Shown one piece after another: positions 54,670 through 64,000 of a stretch of DNA of 64,000 nt (positions are counted from its first letter, which is position 1; each line of letters begins with the position of its first letter). Made by a program: the position numbers and the translations under genes. The stretch is from Atriophallophorus winterbourni (lineage: Eukaryota; Platyhelminthes; Trematoda; Plagiorchiida; Microphallidae), in the NCBI GenBank assembly GCA_013407085.1, contig JACCGJ010004934.1:82912-146911 (forward strand), read 5' to 3'. The notes below the pieces were generated by a model that did no database searches, had not been told where the DNA came from, and was given only the letters and a program-made list of their open reading frames with translations.

Positions 54670-55375
54670 GAAATATAAGCGTAATTTGCGTGCAATCGTT
54701 TAGAGTAGTTTTTTGGTAACGTATCAGTTCTGACACAGAAGCTTCGTAAGATCAAGGGTGATAGTCAATACAGGAAACATGATTAAGTAGTAGTTAACCC
54801 ACCATCACTTATTTTACCTTACCGCTAAACAGCCTATAGTACGCCTACAGTGTGTCACGTCTCGTGGGAATAAACAGAATCAGAGGTCAGTATGGAACTG
54901 AAGATCTGCCTTTGATGAGCGGAAGTTTATCGTAGTACAGCATTTTTATTGATAGCTTTCCAATAGACAAATGTTTTTATTTTCACGTCTTTATTTTGTG
55001 CTAAAAATTCCAAATGCCCGTGCAGGATTCCACTTCCTTTTTGACCGTAATACATGGGTCTATTTCATTTAAATAGTTGAAGAAGGCCTACAACTGATCT
55101 CCCTGATAATAACAAATATGTCATCAACATAGCGCCACCAAAATTTTGGCTTGAATCTTATATTATTAAGGGCTGTTCTCTTGAAATTCCCCATATACAT
55201 GTTTGTAAGTACTGGACATATCGGTGGACCCATTGCCAACCCTTCTTTGTGTCTATATAATTGTTCATTAAATACGAAGTGGTTCATGCATAGGCAGGTC
55301 TATAAGACGTTGATAATTTGCTGGACGCTCAATTCTGTGTGATTCGACAAACTGGCATCAGATAGAGAGCGAAGA
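54670..55375 (-). mobile_element. Penelope-like RT, unit C
   Basis: The frame 55287-55069 reads NHFVFNEQLYRHKEGLAMGP, PICPVLTNMYMGNFKRTALN and FKPKFWWRYVDDIFVI. GLAMG-PI-PVLAN and RYVDDIF are the Penelope RT motifs, with the catalytic Asp pair intact. The thumb and VYRKPT region follow at 55000-54850. Truncated at 55366, where a GA-rich run begins. Confidence 0.9.
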
Positions 55376-55398
55376 GAAGAGAAGAAGAAGAAGAGAAT
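55366..55398. repeat. GA-rich run, unit C
   Basis: A purine-rich run (gagagcgaagagaagag, then aagaag) at the truncated edge of the Penelope RT. Repeated at 60935-60970. Confidence 0.85.
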
Positions 55399-56559
55399 TG
55401 GTAAATGCACGTGCGTACTGGTAAAGTACCACAAACTAAACTCAAATGCCGGTAAAATAATTATTGCGTGTTTAGTTCTTGTCCTACAAACATTTGCTGT
55501 TTAATTACTAATAAGAATGATTTTTCTGAACAGCTACTCACACAGGATAGTATTCTTTACTCTTGTTCCATTGCGAAAATAGAACCAGCTCAATATCTGT
55601 GAGAAGCCAAAGAGTTACACAATGCAATCACGCTTATTTCCGCACGTATGGCGTGATACTGACCTTTTGTATTGGAATGTTTTTCACCATCTTGCCGCAC
55701 AATAAAATTCCAGTTTAGGTAGCATTTCGCACAAAAACAACGAGAACAATGGTTTTTGCAATCACAACCTTATTGCGTGCAGATTTGCACCTCGCTATTG
55801 AATGAACCACAGTTTCTCACACGTTTACTTAAAAAATTCGTATCGATCTCCGTTTACGCTCTTCAATGCGTTCAGCACCAGAAAGTTATTAGCGCTGCCG
55901 GTGAAAATTTTCAATAAAACTTTGTGAAAACCTTTGGGAACTCATAAGTGATTGTGTAGACGGGAGTTCTCGCCAGCGAGCAATAATGATATTATGATCA
56001 ATATTTACGCCACAATGCACATTGATATCCTTTATGGTCAAAGGATTTATTGATAAGAAATAATCGCAATTTTGTACAGACGCGTATAAACAGTTCTACA
56101 TATCTGCGATTTAACTTTCAAAAATAGCCATGCTACATAATTTTGCATTCGTTATTCATGAACACTAACCCTGGCCATACCTGTGTCCCAAACACTTACC
56201 CTTGTATGTAGCCTTTTATCCTACCGGTACAGAAGAAGAAGAATGACTTCATTCGTGTTCACGAATTTTCAGCAATATAAAAACAACACTAACTCTCGCA
56301 ATAGCTCATTCCAAAACTAAATCTGATTCCATAATAATAAACATATGACAGTGAAAATTATTTTGTCTTCTTCTTTTTGATACAAACTGAGTTAGCAATT
56401 CCAGTGTGAGCTTCTTCACTGAAACGATGGATTCACCAAAACAGTGAGTCTCGGGGGAGACAACAAGAACGGCTTACCACTCTGATTGCAAGTTCTTGCG
56501 GCAAGGCGCAGCAACTTGCTTTTACGTAGGTTGAATGTCATATTATTCATAGCTGTGCA

Positions 56560-57255
56560 ACCTGCATGTTTTCAAAATCAGTTTGGAGTTTCGATATTTG
56601 TACATGTGATGCTGATTGACTTTCGAATCGTGTGTTGGCGAAAGGTTGAATAAGTCGACGTGTACAATGATGAATGTGTAGATATACTGGTCTGCAACAC
56701 AGCTCAGTAGAACCAGCGATAGGTGTTCAGTCTAGTTGCTTGGGTCTAATCAAGCCATCAGGATGTCTTTAACCGTCTGGGCATCCGTTCAATCATCCCG
56801 TTTGCTGCGAGGTGATAAGCTGTCGTCCGGATTCGCTTTGTTCCGAGCAGCCTTGTGAGGTCATGGATGAGCTTCTATTCGAATTGCAAACGCGGTCTGT
56901 CGTCACAATTTCTGGTGTGTCGTAATTATCAATCCAGTGTGCGACGAATAATTTTCGCTATCGTTTCTGAATTGATGTCCTGGATGGGTACAGCTACCGA
57001 CTAATGCGTGTATCGATCTACATACGTCAGGAGGCATCGCTGGGCTTTCGAGTTTGGCAGCGGCCAGACGACGTCGATAGGAACATGGCTGAAACGCGTG
57101 CAATTGTCGTCGTATGTTCCAATTGTGCTCCGTATGTGGCGTTGAACTCTGGATTTTTGACAAGAGACCCAGGCTCTGGCAACATCCCCTACTCACTATT
57201 TTATTCCAGGCCATACGAAGCGTTCTATGATTAAACGTTGCGTATCCCAAAAGCT
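56560..57255 (-). pseudogene. Ty3/Gypsy integrase, unit D
   Basis: Same as unit C but longer: after FSHVPIDVVWPLP comes NSKAQRCLLTYVDRYTR before VAVPIQDINSETIAK. In open frame 57250-56903 the strand is read one frame off. The TTD Asp is again altered. It is more complete than unit C. Confidence 0.88.
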
Positions 57256-57430
57256 GCGCATTCTGGATTTGGTTGCCTAACGGTACGTCCTATCGAGTGG
57301 AGATATGTTTTAGTCAACCATGGTGTCCCAGCTTGCGCGGTGTAGTCACGGCTGAGTGTTTTAATGTGCAGAGTAACTTCAGCAAACATTAAGTTGGGAA
57401 TCGCAATAAAATTCCCAGAGTTAGCCGAGT
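57256..57430 (-). mobile_element. CR1-like ORF2 C-terminal piece, unit D (empty site)
   Basis: Parallel to 51400-51563. Continuous across the position where unit C carries its CR1 insertion. Confidence 0.65.
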
Positions 57431-57689
57431 GTATAGCATGCTTGGTTACAGGCGCAAGGATACTATTTTTATGATTTTTACAAACCCAGATACTTTGATA
57501 TTTCTCTAATGTACCTCATTCAACCCTTTTATTGCCCGGAAGTATGAAAAATGTATGAGTTTTGTAACCTGTAAGATTATACGCTTTTCATATTCACCCA
57601 GCACAAGGAACCGCTTACATGTTTTTCTTACGTAATCAAACATTGTTTCTCAATTTCGGTGAGTTACATTTAAAAAGAATTGAACGAAG

Positions 57690-57800
57690 TTGTTTGTTCA
57701 GTAGATCATCAAAATGTGTCGCCTCGCTATCACTCTCTCTGATTGATAAACTATTCTCCGATGTTTTTCAGTCTCGAACGTTTACAAGCTTGAAAGCGAA
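57690..57800 (-). pseudogene. Exon-like block, unit D
   Basis: Same reading and same internal deletion as units A and C. Confidence 0.45.
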
Positions 57801-57981
57801 AAGCGTTTTTAATGATGTGATTATTTTTATTAATGCTCAAGCTGACAGAACATTTTGCGCTGATAACGTTTTATAAATTTCAGGAATTTAATATATCAAA
57901 CATACGTTTACTCATGAGTAACAAGTTATCTGCATAATTGTTTAAATTATCCTGTACACGGTGCCACGAAATAAGCTAAAC

Positions 57982-58166
57982 GTGGACGATCAACAAGGTT
58001 ATACTTGCATGCCAACTGTTATATAGGGTTCGTACAACGAATTACGTTGTTGAGACACAGAATCACAAAATGATTCTTGGTCAAGCACTCGAGGCGCATA
58101 TGGATGACCAAAGAAATGTGTTGTAAGGGATGGGGATGTGAGCAACACATTAATGTGGACGATCAA
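57982..58166. mobile_element. Satellite-derived 161-bp insert with 12-bp target duplication, unit D
   Basis: gtggacgatcaa at 57982-57993 and 58155-58166. The insert 57994-58154 is nearly identical to that of unit C, fold-back included, so the insertion came before the C/D duplication. Confidence 0.88.
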
Positions 58167-58600
58167 TGTTATGAAACGATGATGTTTCCAAGAGACTTTT
58201 TGCAGTGGCTTTGCTAGAAATTTATGTTACAGGCGGAAATTGTGAACTATGTGCATAGTATCAAAAGGCGTTTTCTTATATCATTTCTTCTACCAACTGT
58301 GAAACATCCTAGACAATTTGGCCAAGACTCGTAATCTGCACTCTCACAAACATTCACTCAATTAGTGTATACACTTTTCATTAGCATGGTTTTGGTGACT
58401 GTTGTGAGATTATCTCACATAACAGCATGTGCGAGACTGCATTGAGGGCTGTATGTCAAAAACCATCAATGTCACCAGCGGCCTCCATCAAATTTCAGTG
58501 CCCTGGCCTATCCTTTTTTGTTATACATGATGTTTCCCAAGTATTACCATGCGAAATGGTACGTTTTTCTAATGCCAGAAAAATAATGAATTAAATCTGA
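58167..58600 (-). mobile_element. RTE-like endonuclease fragment, unit D
   Basis: Parallel to 52695-53110. Confidence 0.7.
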
Positions 58601-59165
58601 TCCACTGAATACTGTTCAATGCTGAAAGAGCAGTCGGATGCTCAGTATCTTTGGTCTCAAATAGATCTGAGGGCTTTCAACAAACGTAAATGTAAAATGC
58701 TGCAACTTGGCCGGCAATACGAGCACACATATAATTTTAAACATACAAACCTCACTTGGAGAACCACTAAGAAAGATCTTTGTATCTGGATTAATAATAA
58801 TATGAAGCCAAATAGCCATTGCCAGAAAGTCTTCAGCGGGGCATGTGGTATCTTGGGAATGCTGAGGGGAATAGTTGGATGGTTCTCCCAAAATAACTTC
58901 CACGCATTACTGAATTAATTACTAAATTACTTATTTACATCCATCCAACGTTAGAGTACATGATCCCACCGTGGCTATGAAAAGCGATTGGATTGCTAGA
59001 TAGAATGAACCACCGAGACATGAAGCTAGTTGATGGGATGCAGCACATCCAATATCAAGAGCGAATGGCCATGCTGGGATTGGCTGATTTCAATCAAGCC
59101 GTAATGAGGCGACAGCTGTCCACAATTTGTTCTTCTTTCTCCGTCGATCAGTAGGAGGAACCACG
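58600..59165 (+). mobile_element. CR1-like ORF2 thumb and C-terminus, unit D
   Basis: Frame of 99 codons: LKEQSDAQYLWSQIDLRAFN, CKMLQLGRQYEHTYNFKHTN, KKDLCIWINNNMKPNSHCQK, GILGMLRGIVGWFSQNN. HRDMKLVDGMQHIQY follows after 59010. Confidence 0.83.
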
Positions 59166-59739
59166 ATTCTAACATACAAAATGTATTTGATATGTCAAAT
59201 CATCTCATACAAGGATGATCAGAATGATGAACGAGAATACACTACTATTGAACTGTAAAATGTGATTGTATACTGTCCGTGTTTGTTTAACTTGGAACAC
59301 TTCAACATCTGCTGTTACACACTCAATTTAGATTGAAAAGTGCTGCACACTAGTCAATTAAACAAAATAACTTTCAACATTCGCAAGTGCAGAATTTTGC
59401 AATTTGGGAACCCATTTCCGTTCTCATATGAACTTGGCAGTCACACGATTGAGTCGTACATTTCATAGAAACATCTTGGCATCTGGATGACCGGATACGT
59501 GAAAAAATGTCAGTCGTGAATGTGGAATGATTAAAGCCATTGAATGATTTTTGTCCGAGTAAGGACCAAGGGGTTAAGTAGATGTTTAACGAGATGATTT
59601 TTGGGGCGGGCTGACAAATTCGTGGTAAATCGGATGACGAAATATTCCTACAACTCGTCACTTTCCGTCAACCACAAACAACACAACACAGCCAACCCTG
59701 CACGTATCGATGTTTTGCTCTGATTTGTACATTTAGTTC

Positions 59740-59880
59740 GCCCAGTTAACATTACACGATCTGATGTTTGCGAAACATTCGTCGTCAGCAAGACAGTCCA
59801 CAGTGGTAAGGTCAAATCTGTCGCGTGTCGCAACTGTTCCTACACGTGTCATGTAATATGTGACAAATCATTGAGGTTAC
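59740..59880 (+). mobile_element. ORF1-like zinc-finger piece, unit D
   Basis: Plus strand: SDVCETFVV, KTVHSGKVKSVACRNCSYTC, HVICDKSLR. The best-preserved version of the CX2C...HX2C-like pattern. Confidence 0.45.
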
Positions 59881-60230
59881 ATAAAGGATGGTATCCCCAG
59901 CATATACTGCTCGAGGCCAATCGTCAAGGGTAAGTAGAAGGTTAGTAAGGCTGGAGTATCCTTTTACAAAGCTGTGTTGCGCTTCCCGAAATAGCTTATT
60001 TAATTTAATGTATTTGCTCACTTTGTTCGCCACTATCCTTTCCAACAGCTTGCACACGGCGGAAAACAGGGTAACAGGCTTGCAATTTGCGGGCTGTGAA
60101 ATCCGGGAGATTATATCGGATTTCCATTCCGTCTGTTTGACCAGCGATTAGCAGAATAACTTAGTCAGAATTCCGCATGGAAATTGTGTAAAATGCTTGA
60201 GTATATTGGGCGTAATTTTATCATAACCAG
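59881..60230 (-). mobile_element. CR1-like RT fingers, unit D
   Basis: Minus strand: LLERIVANKVSKYIKLNKLF, REAQHSFVKGYSSLTNLLLT, LDDWPRAVYAGDTILYV. Cut before motif A by the ORF1-like piece. Confidence 0.8.
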
Positions 60231-60234
60231 AGAA

Positions 60235-60935
60235 ATATAAGCGTAATTTTAGTGCAATCGTTTAGAGTAGTTTTTTGGTAACGTATCAGTTCTGACACAG
60301 AGGCTTCGTAAGATCAAGGGTGATAGTCAATACAGGAAACATGATCAAGTAGTAGTTAACCCACCATCACTTATTTTACCTTACCGCTAAACAGCCTATA
60401 TTACGCCTACAGTGTGTCACGTCTCGTGGGAATAAACAGGATCATTCGCCAGTATGGGACTGAAGTCTGCTTTGATGAGCGGTAGTTTATCTTACTACAG
60501 CATTTGTATTGATAGGTTTCCAATAGACAAAAGTTTTATTTTCACGTCTTTATTTTGTGCTAAACATTCCAAAAATGGAAGAGTGCCTGTGCATGATTCC
60601 ACTTCCTTTTTGACCGTAATACTTGGGTCTATTTCATTTAAATAGTTGAAGAAGGCCTACAACTGATCTCCCTGTTAATAACAACTATGTCATCAACATA
60701 GCGCCACCATAATTTTGGCTTGAATCCTATATTATTGAGGGCTGTTTTCTTGAAATTCTCCATATGCATGTTTGCAAGTACTGGACATATCGGTGAACCC
60801 ATTGCCAACCCTTCTTTGTGTATATTTAATTGCTCATTAAATACGAAGTGGTTCATGCATAGGCAGATCTATAAGACGTTGATAATTTGCTGGACGCTCA
60901 ATTCTGTGTGATTCGGCAAACTGGCATCAGATAGA
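60235..60935 (-). mobile_element. Penelope-like RT, unit D
   Basis: Frame 60856-60638: HKEGLAMGSPICPVLANMHM, ENFKKTALNNIGFKPKLWWR, YVDDIVVI. Catalytic Asp pair intact. Truncated at the GA-rich run as in unit C. Confidence 0.9.
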
Positions 60936-60970
60936 GAGCGAAGAAAAGAGAAGAAGAAGAAGAAGAGAAT
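60935..60970. repeat. GA-rich run, unit D
   Basis: Partner of 55366-55398, slightly longer. Confidence 0.85.
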
Positions 60971-61285
60971 TGGTAAATGCACGTGCGTACTGGTTAAGTA
61001 CCACAAACTAAACTCAAATGCCGGTAAAATAATTATTGCGTGTTTAGTTCTTGTCCTACAAACATTTGCTGTTCAATTACTAATAAGAATGATTTTTCTG
61101 AACAGCTACTCACACAGGATATTATTCTTTACTCTTGTTGCATTGCGAAAATAGAATCAGCTTAATATCTATGTGAGAAGCCAAAGAGTTACACAATGCA
61201 ATCACGCTTATTTCCGCACGTATGGCGTGATACTGACCTTTTGTATTGGAATGTTATTCACCATCTTGCCGCACAATAAAATTCC

Positions 61286-61510
61286 AGTTTAGATAGCATT
61301 TTGCACAAAAACAACGAGAACAATGGTTTTTGCTATCACAACATTTTTGCGTGCAGATTTGCACCCTGCTATTCAGCAAACCTGAGTTTCTCACACGTTC
61401 ACATCCATCTCTGTTAACGTTCTTCAGTGCGTTCAGCACCAGAAAGTTATTAGCGCCGCAGGTGAAAAATTTCAATAAAAATTTGTGAAAACCTTTGGGA
61501 ACTCACAAGT
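61286..61510. repeat. Repeat G at the right end of unit D
   Basis: Starts a further unit, but at about 61515 continues with gaggctgaaacaga like the 32.5-kb copy and not like units C and D. Confidence 0.8.
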
Positions 61511-61644
61511 GATTGTGTAGTGTTAGAGGCTGAAACAGAAGCGTCCTGCATAATCACGCTACATCTTTTATCTCGCATCAATCAATTTTTATCTGCAGTT
61601 GCACAAATAGCAATTTAGGTTCCAATACATTACTGCGACTGTAG

Positions 61645-61852
61645 ACTGAGATCACAAGAAGTTTTGCTTTCCAAGGTTGTATATGAAAAACATACACTTC
61701 ACAAGAGCTTGATTACAACCAATGGACAATGCGTTGACCACCCGAATGAACAACGTGACTTTCGCCCGAAGCCGCAGTGTCCTCAGGATTTAAACTTGAT
61801 GGTTATGACAACGAGTACTTCTAGATTTTGTTGTAATGTCGAACCGTAACAT
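61645..61852 (+). other. Unrecognised open stretch with Cys, possible exon
   Basis: An AG at the end of gcgactgtag (about 61643) is followed by an open frame with SKVVYEKHTLHKSLITTNGQ, CVDHPNEQRDFRPKPQCPQD and SRFCCNVEP, then a possible donor (ccgtaaca) that also contains the stop. The Cys spacing and lack of repeat partners are mildly gene-like. I do not recognise a family. Confidence 0.25.
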
Positions 61853-62104
61853 CAAAGACGAATCCGGTGGGTAAAATCGAGTTTCAAGCGTCGAGGTCAA
61901 TTCTCCAGTTGATAAAGACGCAACTTATCAAGACGATTCTCACAGGTTAGCAAACGGAAATTTTTGACCGGCTTTGTTGTTTTGTTGTTTTCTTTAGATT
62001 TGCATTCTCTTCTTTTGGTAGACCCTATTCAAGACAATGATTGATTTGCTAGCTATAGATTATCTTCAGTATATCAGGACTAAACTATGAAAAAGGCAGC
62101 CGAA
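61853..62104. other. Unassigned
   Basis: Nothing recognised. Confidence 0.25.
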
Positions 62105-62350
62105 TTACATATTACATTCGATTAGCGGCGTGGGTATTCGGAATTTTTCGGCATTGTTCTTCAACCAGTCCGAAACATGTATCCCCAGATATGTTTCACA
62201 ATGTACAGACTTGATTGAATGAACATCAAGAAAGCACATTTTCATCGCTGACCAAGGTCCCATGTGCAAAGCTGTACACTTCGCAGGATTTATTGGTAGT
62301 TTCCAGCGAATAAACGGGACTTGTAACATGGTAATTCCGCTTTACCTCTC
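62105..62350 (-). mobile_element. CR1/jockey-like RT thumb fragment, minus strand
   Basis: Minus strand: RWKLPINPAKCTALHMGPWS, CFLDVHSIKSVHCETYLGIH, VSDWLKNNAEK. This is the W-L-IN--KC--LHMG...YLGI-V---L region downstream of the catalytic Asp pair. Confidence 0.75.
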
Positions 62351-62419
62351 GTTTAGATTAAATAATTGAGCAAATTCACAGGAAATTAATCCTAACGATT
62401 AATTTTCGATGCATCTTCG

Positions 62420-63065
62420 ACCTTTGACTTCCCACTCCATTTGGCGCGGCGAAATGTAATCTGATGAAGCTTCGATTTTGCACAAACCATGAATAATTAG
62501 TGTCGCAGTCTTTGAATTCATATGATCTGGAAAGGAAAATGCATCTTATATTGGTGAGACTAAAACGAATAAGATCACTAATGCGAATGATTAGACCGAC
62601 GGTGTTTCCAAGAAAATTTATGTTGTGAAATTGTTCGGAAAAATGAGGTATAACACAAAGACTGAACTGGGTCCATAGTTTTAAAAGGTGTTGTACATAA
62701 TCGTTTGTTCTACTTGCTACAAACTTCTCTAAATATGTTGCACCCGAATCTTTATGTTCAAGAAAAATATGGCATTGAAATCACATAAATACACAACATC
62801 GTTTTTCATTGGCATGTTTTTGATGACTGCTGTGAGGAATTGATAAAAACGTCATTTTCGGACTGTTTCGACAAGAGCGTCTTCGCAAAAAAATTGGGCA
62901 ATGTAATTGTACCATTGATGCTCTCGAGATTTAGCGTCCGATTCTGTTTGTTGCCGTTGATGAATTGTTCTAATTCTAACGACAAGCACTATTCTAGGAA
63001 GTGGAATCTCATCAGAGCACCTTCAGTTCATCGCTCATTACAAATATTGTTCTCAAGACTATGAG
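62420..63065 (-). mobile_element. RTE-like endonuclease fragment, minus strand
   Basis: Decayed minus-strand reading with VYLCDFNA near 62790 (GDFNA), SLRNMPMKN-like text and LIRVLVSPI near 62570 (the L-LVRR strand). The + strand text parallels 12240-12760. Confidence 0.7.
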
Positions 63066-63284
63066 GATTTTGACGCCGCCATCGAATCCAGGTTTCATGT
63101 ACGAACGTTTAGGTTCACAGTGTCAAAGCCAATGTATCGTATTTTCATATAATCCGTCTAAAAGATAGTCATTTTCAACATAAATTTAAATATTACAAAT
63201 TACTAAATTTCCACTTGAGAAAACTAAACTAAGCTGTTGTTATAGTGAATGGTTCACGACCATTCGATCCGTATAAGAATATCT

Positions 63285-64000
63285 TAGATAACCAAAATGT
63301 AATGTGTTGCTCACATCCCCATCTCTTACACACCACTATCGGTTTCTGGCTGTTTGCCGTCGTCGGGTGGAGACAGTAAGATCATGTTCAGTGAGCCTTG
63401 AAAAAGTGGACCAAAGGTAAATAAGGTTAAACTTGTATGCTAACTGTTATATAGGGTTCGTACAACGAACCAAGATGTTCCGACACAGAATCACAAAGTG
63501 ATTCGCGGTCAAGCACTCGAGGCGCTTATGGATGAACAAAGTAATGTGTTGCTCACATCCCCATCCCTTACACACCACTACCGGTTCCTGGCTGTTTGCT
63601 GTCGTCAGTTGGAGACAGTAAGATCAGGTTCAGGGAGCCTTGAAACAGTGGACTAAAGGTAAACAAGGTTAAACTTGTATGCCAACTGTTATATAGGGTT
63701 CGTACAACGTACCACGGTGTTCAGACACAGTATCTTTAAGTGATTCTTGGTCAAGCACACGAGGCGCTTATGGATGACCAAAGTAATGTGATGCTCTCAT
63801 CCCCATGCCTTTCACACCACTACTGGTTTATGGCTGTTTGCCGTCGTCAGGTGGCGACAGTAAGTTCAGGTTCAGTGAGACTCGAAACAGTGGATAAAAG
63901 GTGAACAAGGTTATACTTGTATGCCAACTGTTATTTAGGGTTCGTACAACGAACCACGGTGTTCAGACACAGAATCACTAAGTGATACTTGGTCAAGCAC
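63285..64000. repeat. 242-bp tandem satellite, runs off the right edge
   Basis: The palindrome ggttcgtacaacgaacc occurs at 63455, 63697 (one half altered) and 63939, giving a period of 242 bp. The first unit is partial, entering at about 63285 (aatgtgttgctcacatccc). Units differ at several percent of positions. Each unit holds the 17-bp palindrome, a gtgattcttggtcaagca segment and a cacatccccatcccttaca segment. No open frame or polymerase III box is convincing. Confidence 0.93.

Larger units (their letters stand above)
49890..55704. repeat. Composite duplicated unit C (about 5.8 kb)
   Basis: In order: repeat G, Gypsy integrase (minus), CR1 C-terminus (minus), exon-like block, RTE endonuclease (minus), CR1 thumb (plus), ORF1-like piece, CR1 RT (minus), Penelope RT (minus), GA-rich run. 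Unit D at 55705-61285 repeats the order head to tail. Sampled stretches differ at a few bases per hundred. The offset changes from 5813 to 5472 bp because unit C carries an extra CR1 insertion (51564-51979) and has small deletions. Confidence 0.9.
55705..61285. repeat. Composite duplicated unit D (about 5.6 kb)
   Basis: Head-to-tail partner of unit C. A third start (repeat G) follows at 61286-61500 before the sequence diverges. Unit D lacks the CR1 insertion of unit C and keeps about 50 bp of integrase that unit C lost. Confidence 0.9.

Noticed and set aside
63455..63471. Polymerase III B box in ggttcgtacaacgaacc
   Set aside because: Only the first half resembles a B box (GGTTCG), the second half does not, and no A box lies at the right distance.
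63335..63860. Hammerhead-ribozyme-like core in the satellite (minus strand ctgacga, short stem, then gaaa)
   Set aside because: The pieces occur in different units: two units have ctgacga but lack GAAA, and the unit with gaaa has ccgacga. The stem II closing pair is mismatched and I found no NUH cleavage site with a matching stem I. A covariance search on the family consensus would decide.

Overview
This is a piece of an animal nuclear genome that consists almost entirely of decayed transposable elements. It is AT-rich, its few believable host exons have GT/AG introns, and there is no operon, Shine-Dalgarno pattern, rRNA, tRNA or CRISPR array that I can see. The repeat mix is CR1/jockey-like LINEs, RTE-like LINEs whose C-terminus ends in a zinc-finger-like motif, Penelope-like elements, Ty3/Gypsy elements and a ZBED5/SCAND3-like hAT. 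With the AT-richness this would suit a flatworm such as a trematode, but the species is an inference, not something the sequence proves.

Host-gene candidates are few. On the minus strand at 2209-1538 two exons together make a phase-1-to-phase-1 Ig-like module. On the plus strand at 23342-24201 the last two exons of a fibronectin type III protein are separated by a 282-bp intron holding an ATCT microsatellite and followed by AATAAA. Weaker candidates are an exon-like block carried inside a multicopy repeat (best copy at 47.76-48.01 kb) and a Cys-containing open stretch at 61.65-61.85 kb.

Layout: 0-5 kb, Ig-like exons and a plus-strand Gypsy remnant (possible gag, then protease, RT, RNase H). 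6-16 kb, CR1 and RTE pieces, including the longest RTE copy (minus, about 13.56 to 9.09 kb), which is split by a plus-strand CR1 insertion at 9.54-10.34 kb. 16.5-21.3 kb, further LINE pieces. 22.1-23.2 kb, an internally deleted Gypsy next to the FN3 exons. 25-30.5 kb, RTE tails and a long degenerate CR1 (minus, endonuclease then RT). 30.6-34.9 kb, Penelope-like RT, CR1 RT and RTE pieces. 34.65-36.39 kb, a nearly perfect 872-bp tandem duplication. 37.4-39.6 kb, a hAT transposon with a GC-rich insert. 39.8-61.5 kb, repeated copies of one composite block (exon-like piece, RTE endonuclease, CR1 plus, CR1 minus, Penelope minus), ending in two adjacent units of about 5.8 and 5.6 kb (49.89-55.70 and 55.70-61.29 kb). 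62-63 kb, LINE remnants. 63.28 kb to the right edge, a 242-bp tandem satellite whose sequence also appears as a 161-bp insert flanked by a 12-bp target duplication inside both 5.6-kb units.

Almost no element looks active: every polymerase is broken by stops, frameshifts or lost catalytic residues. The interest lies in the history recorded by nested insertions, shared junctions and filled/empty sites. Coordinates of repeat fragments are judged by eye and can be off by tens of bases; splice sites were counted base by base.
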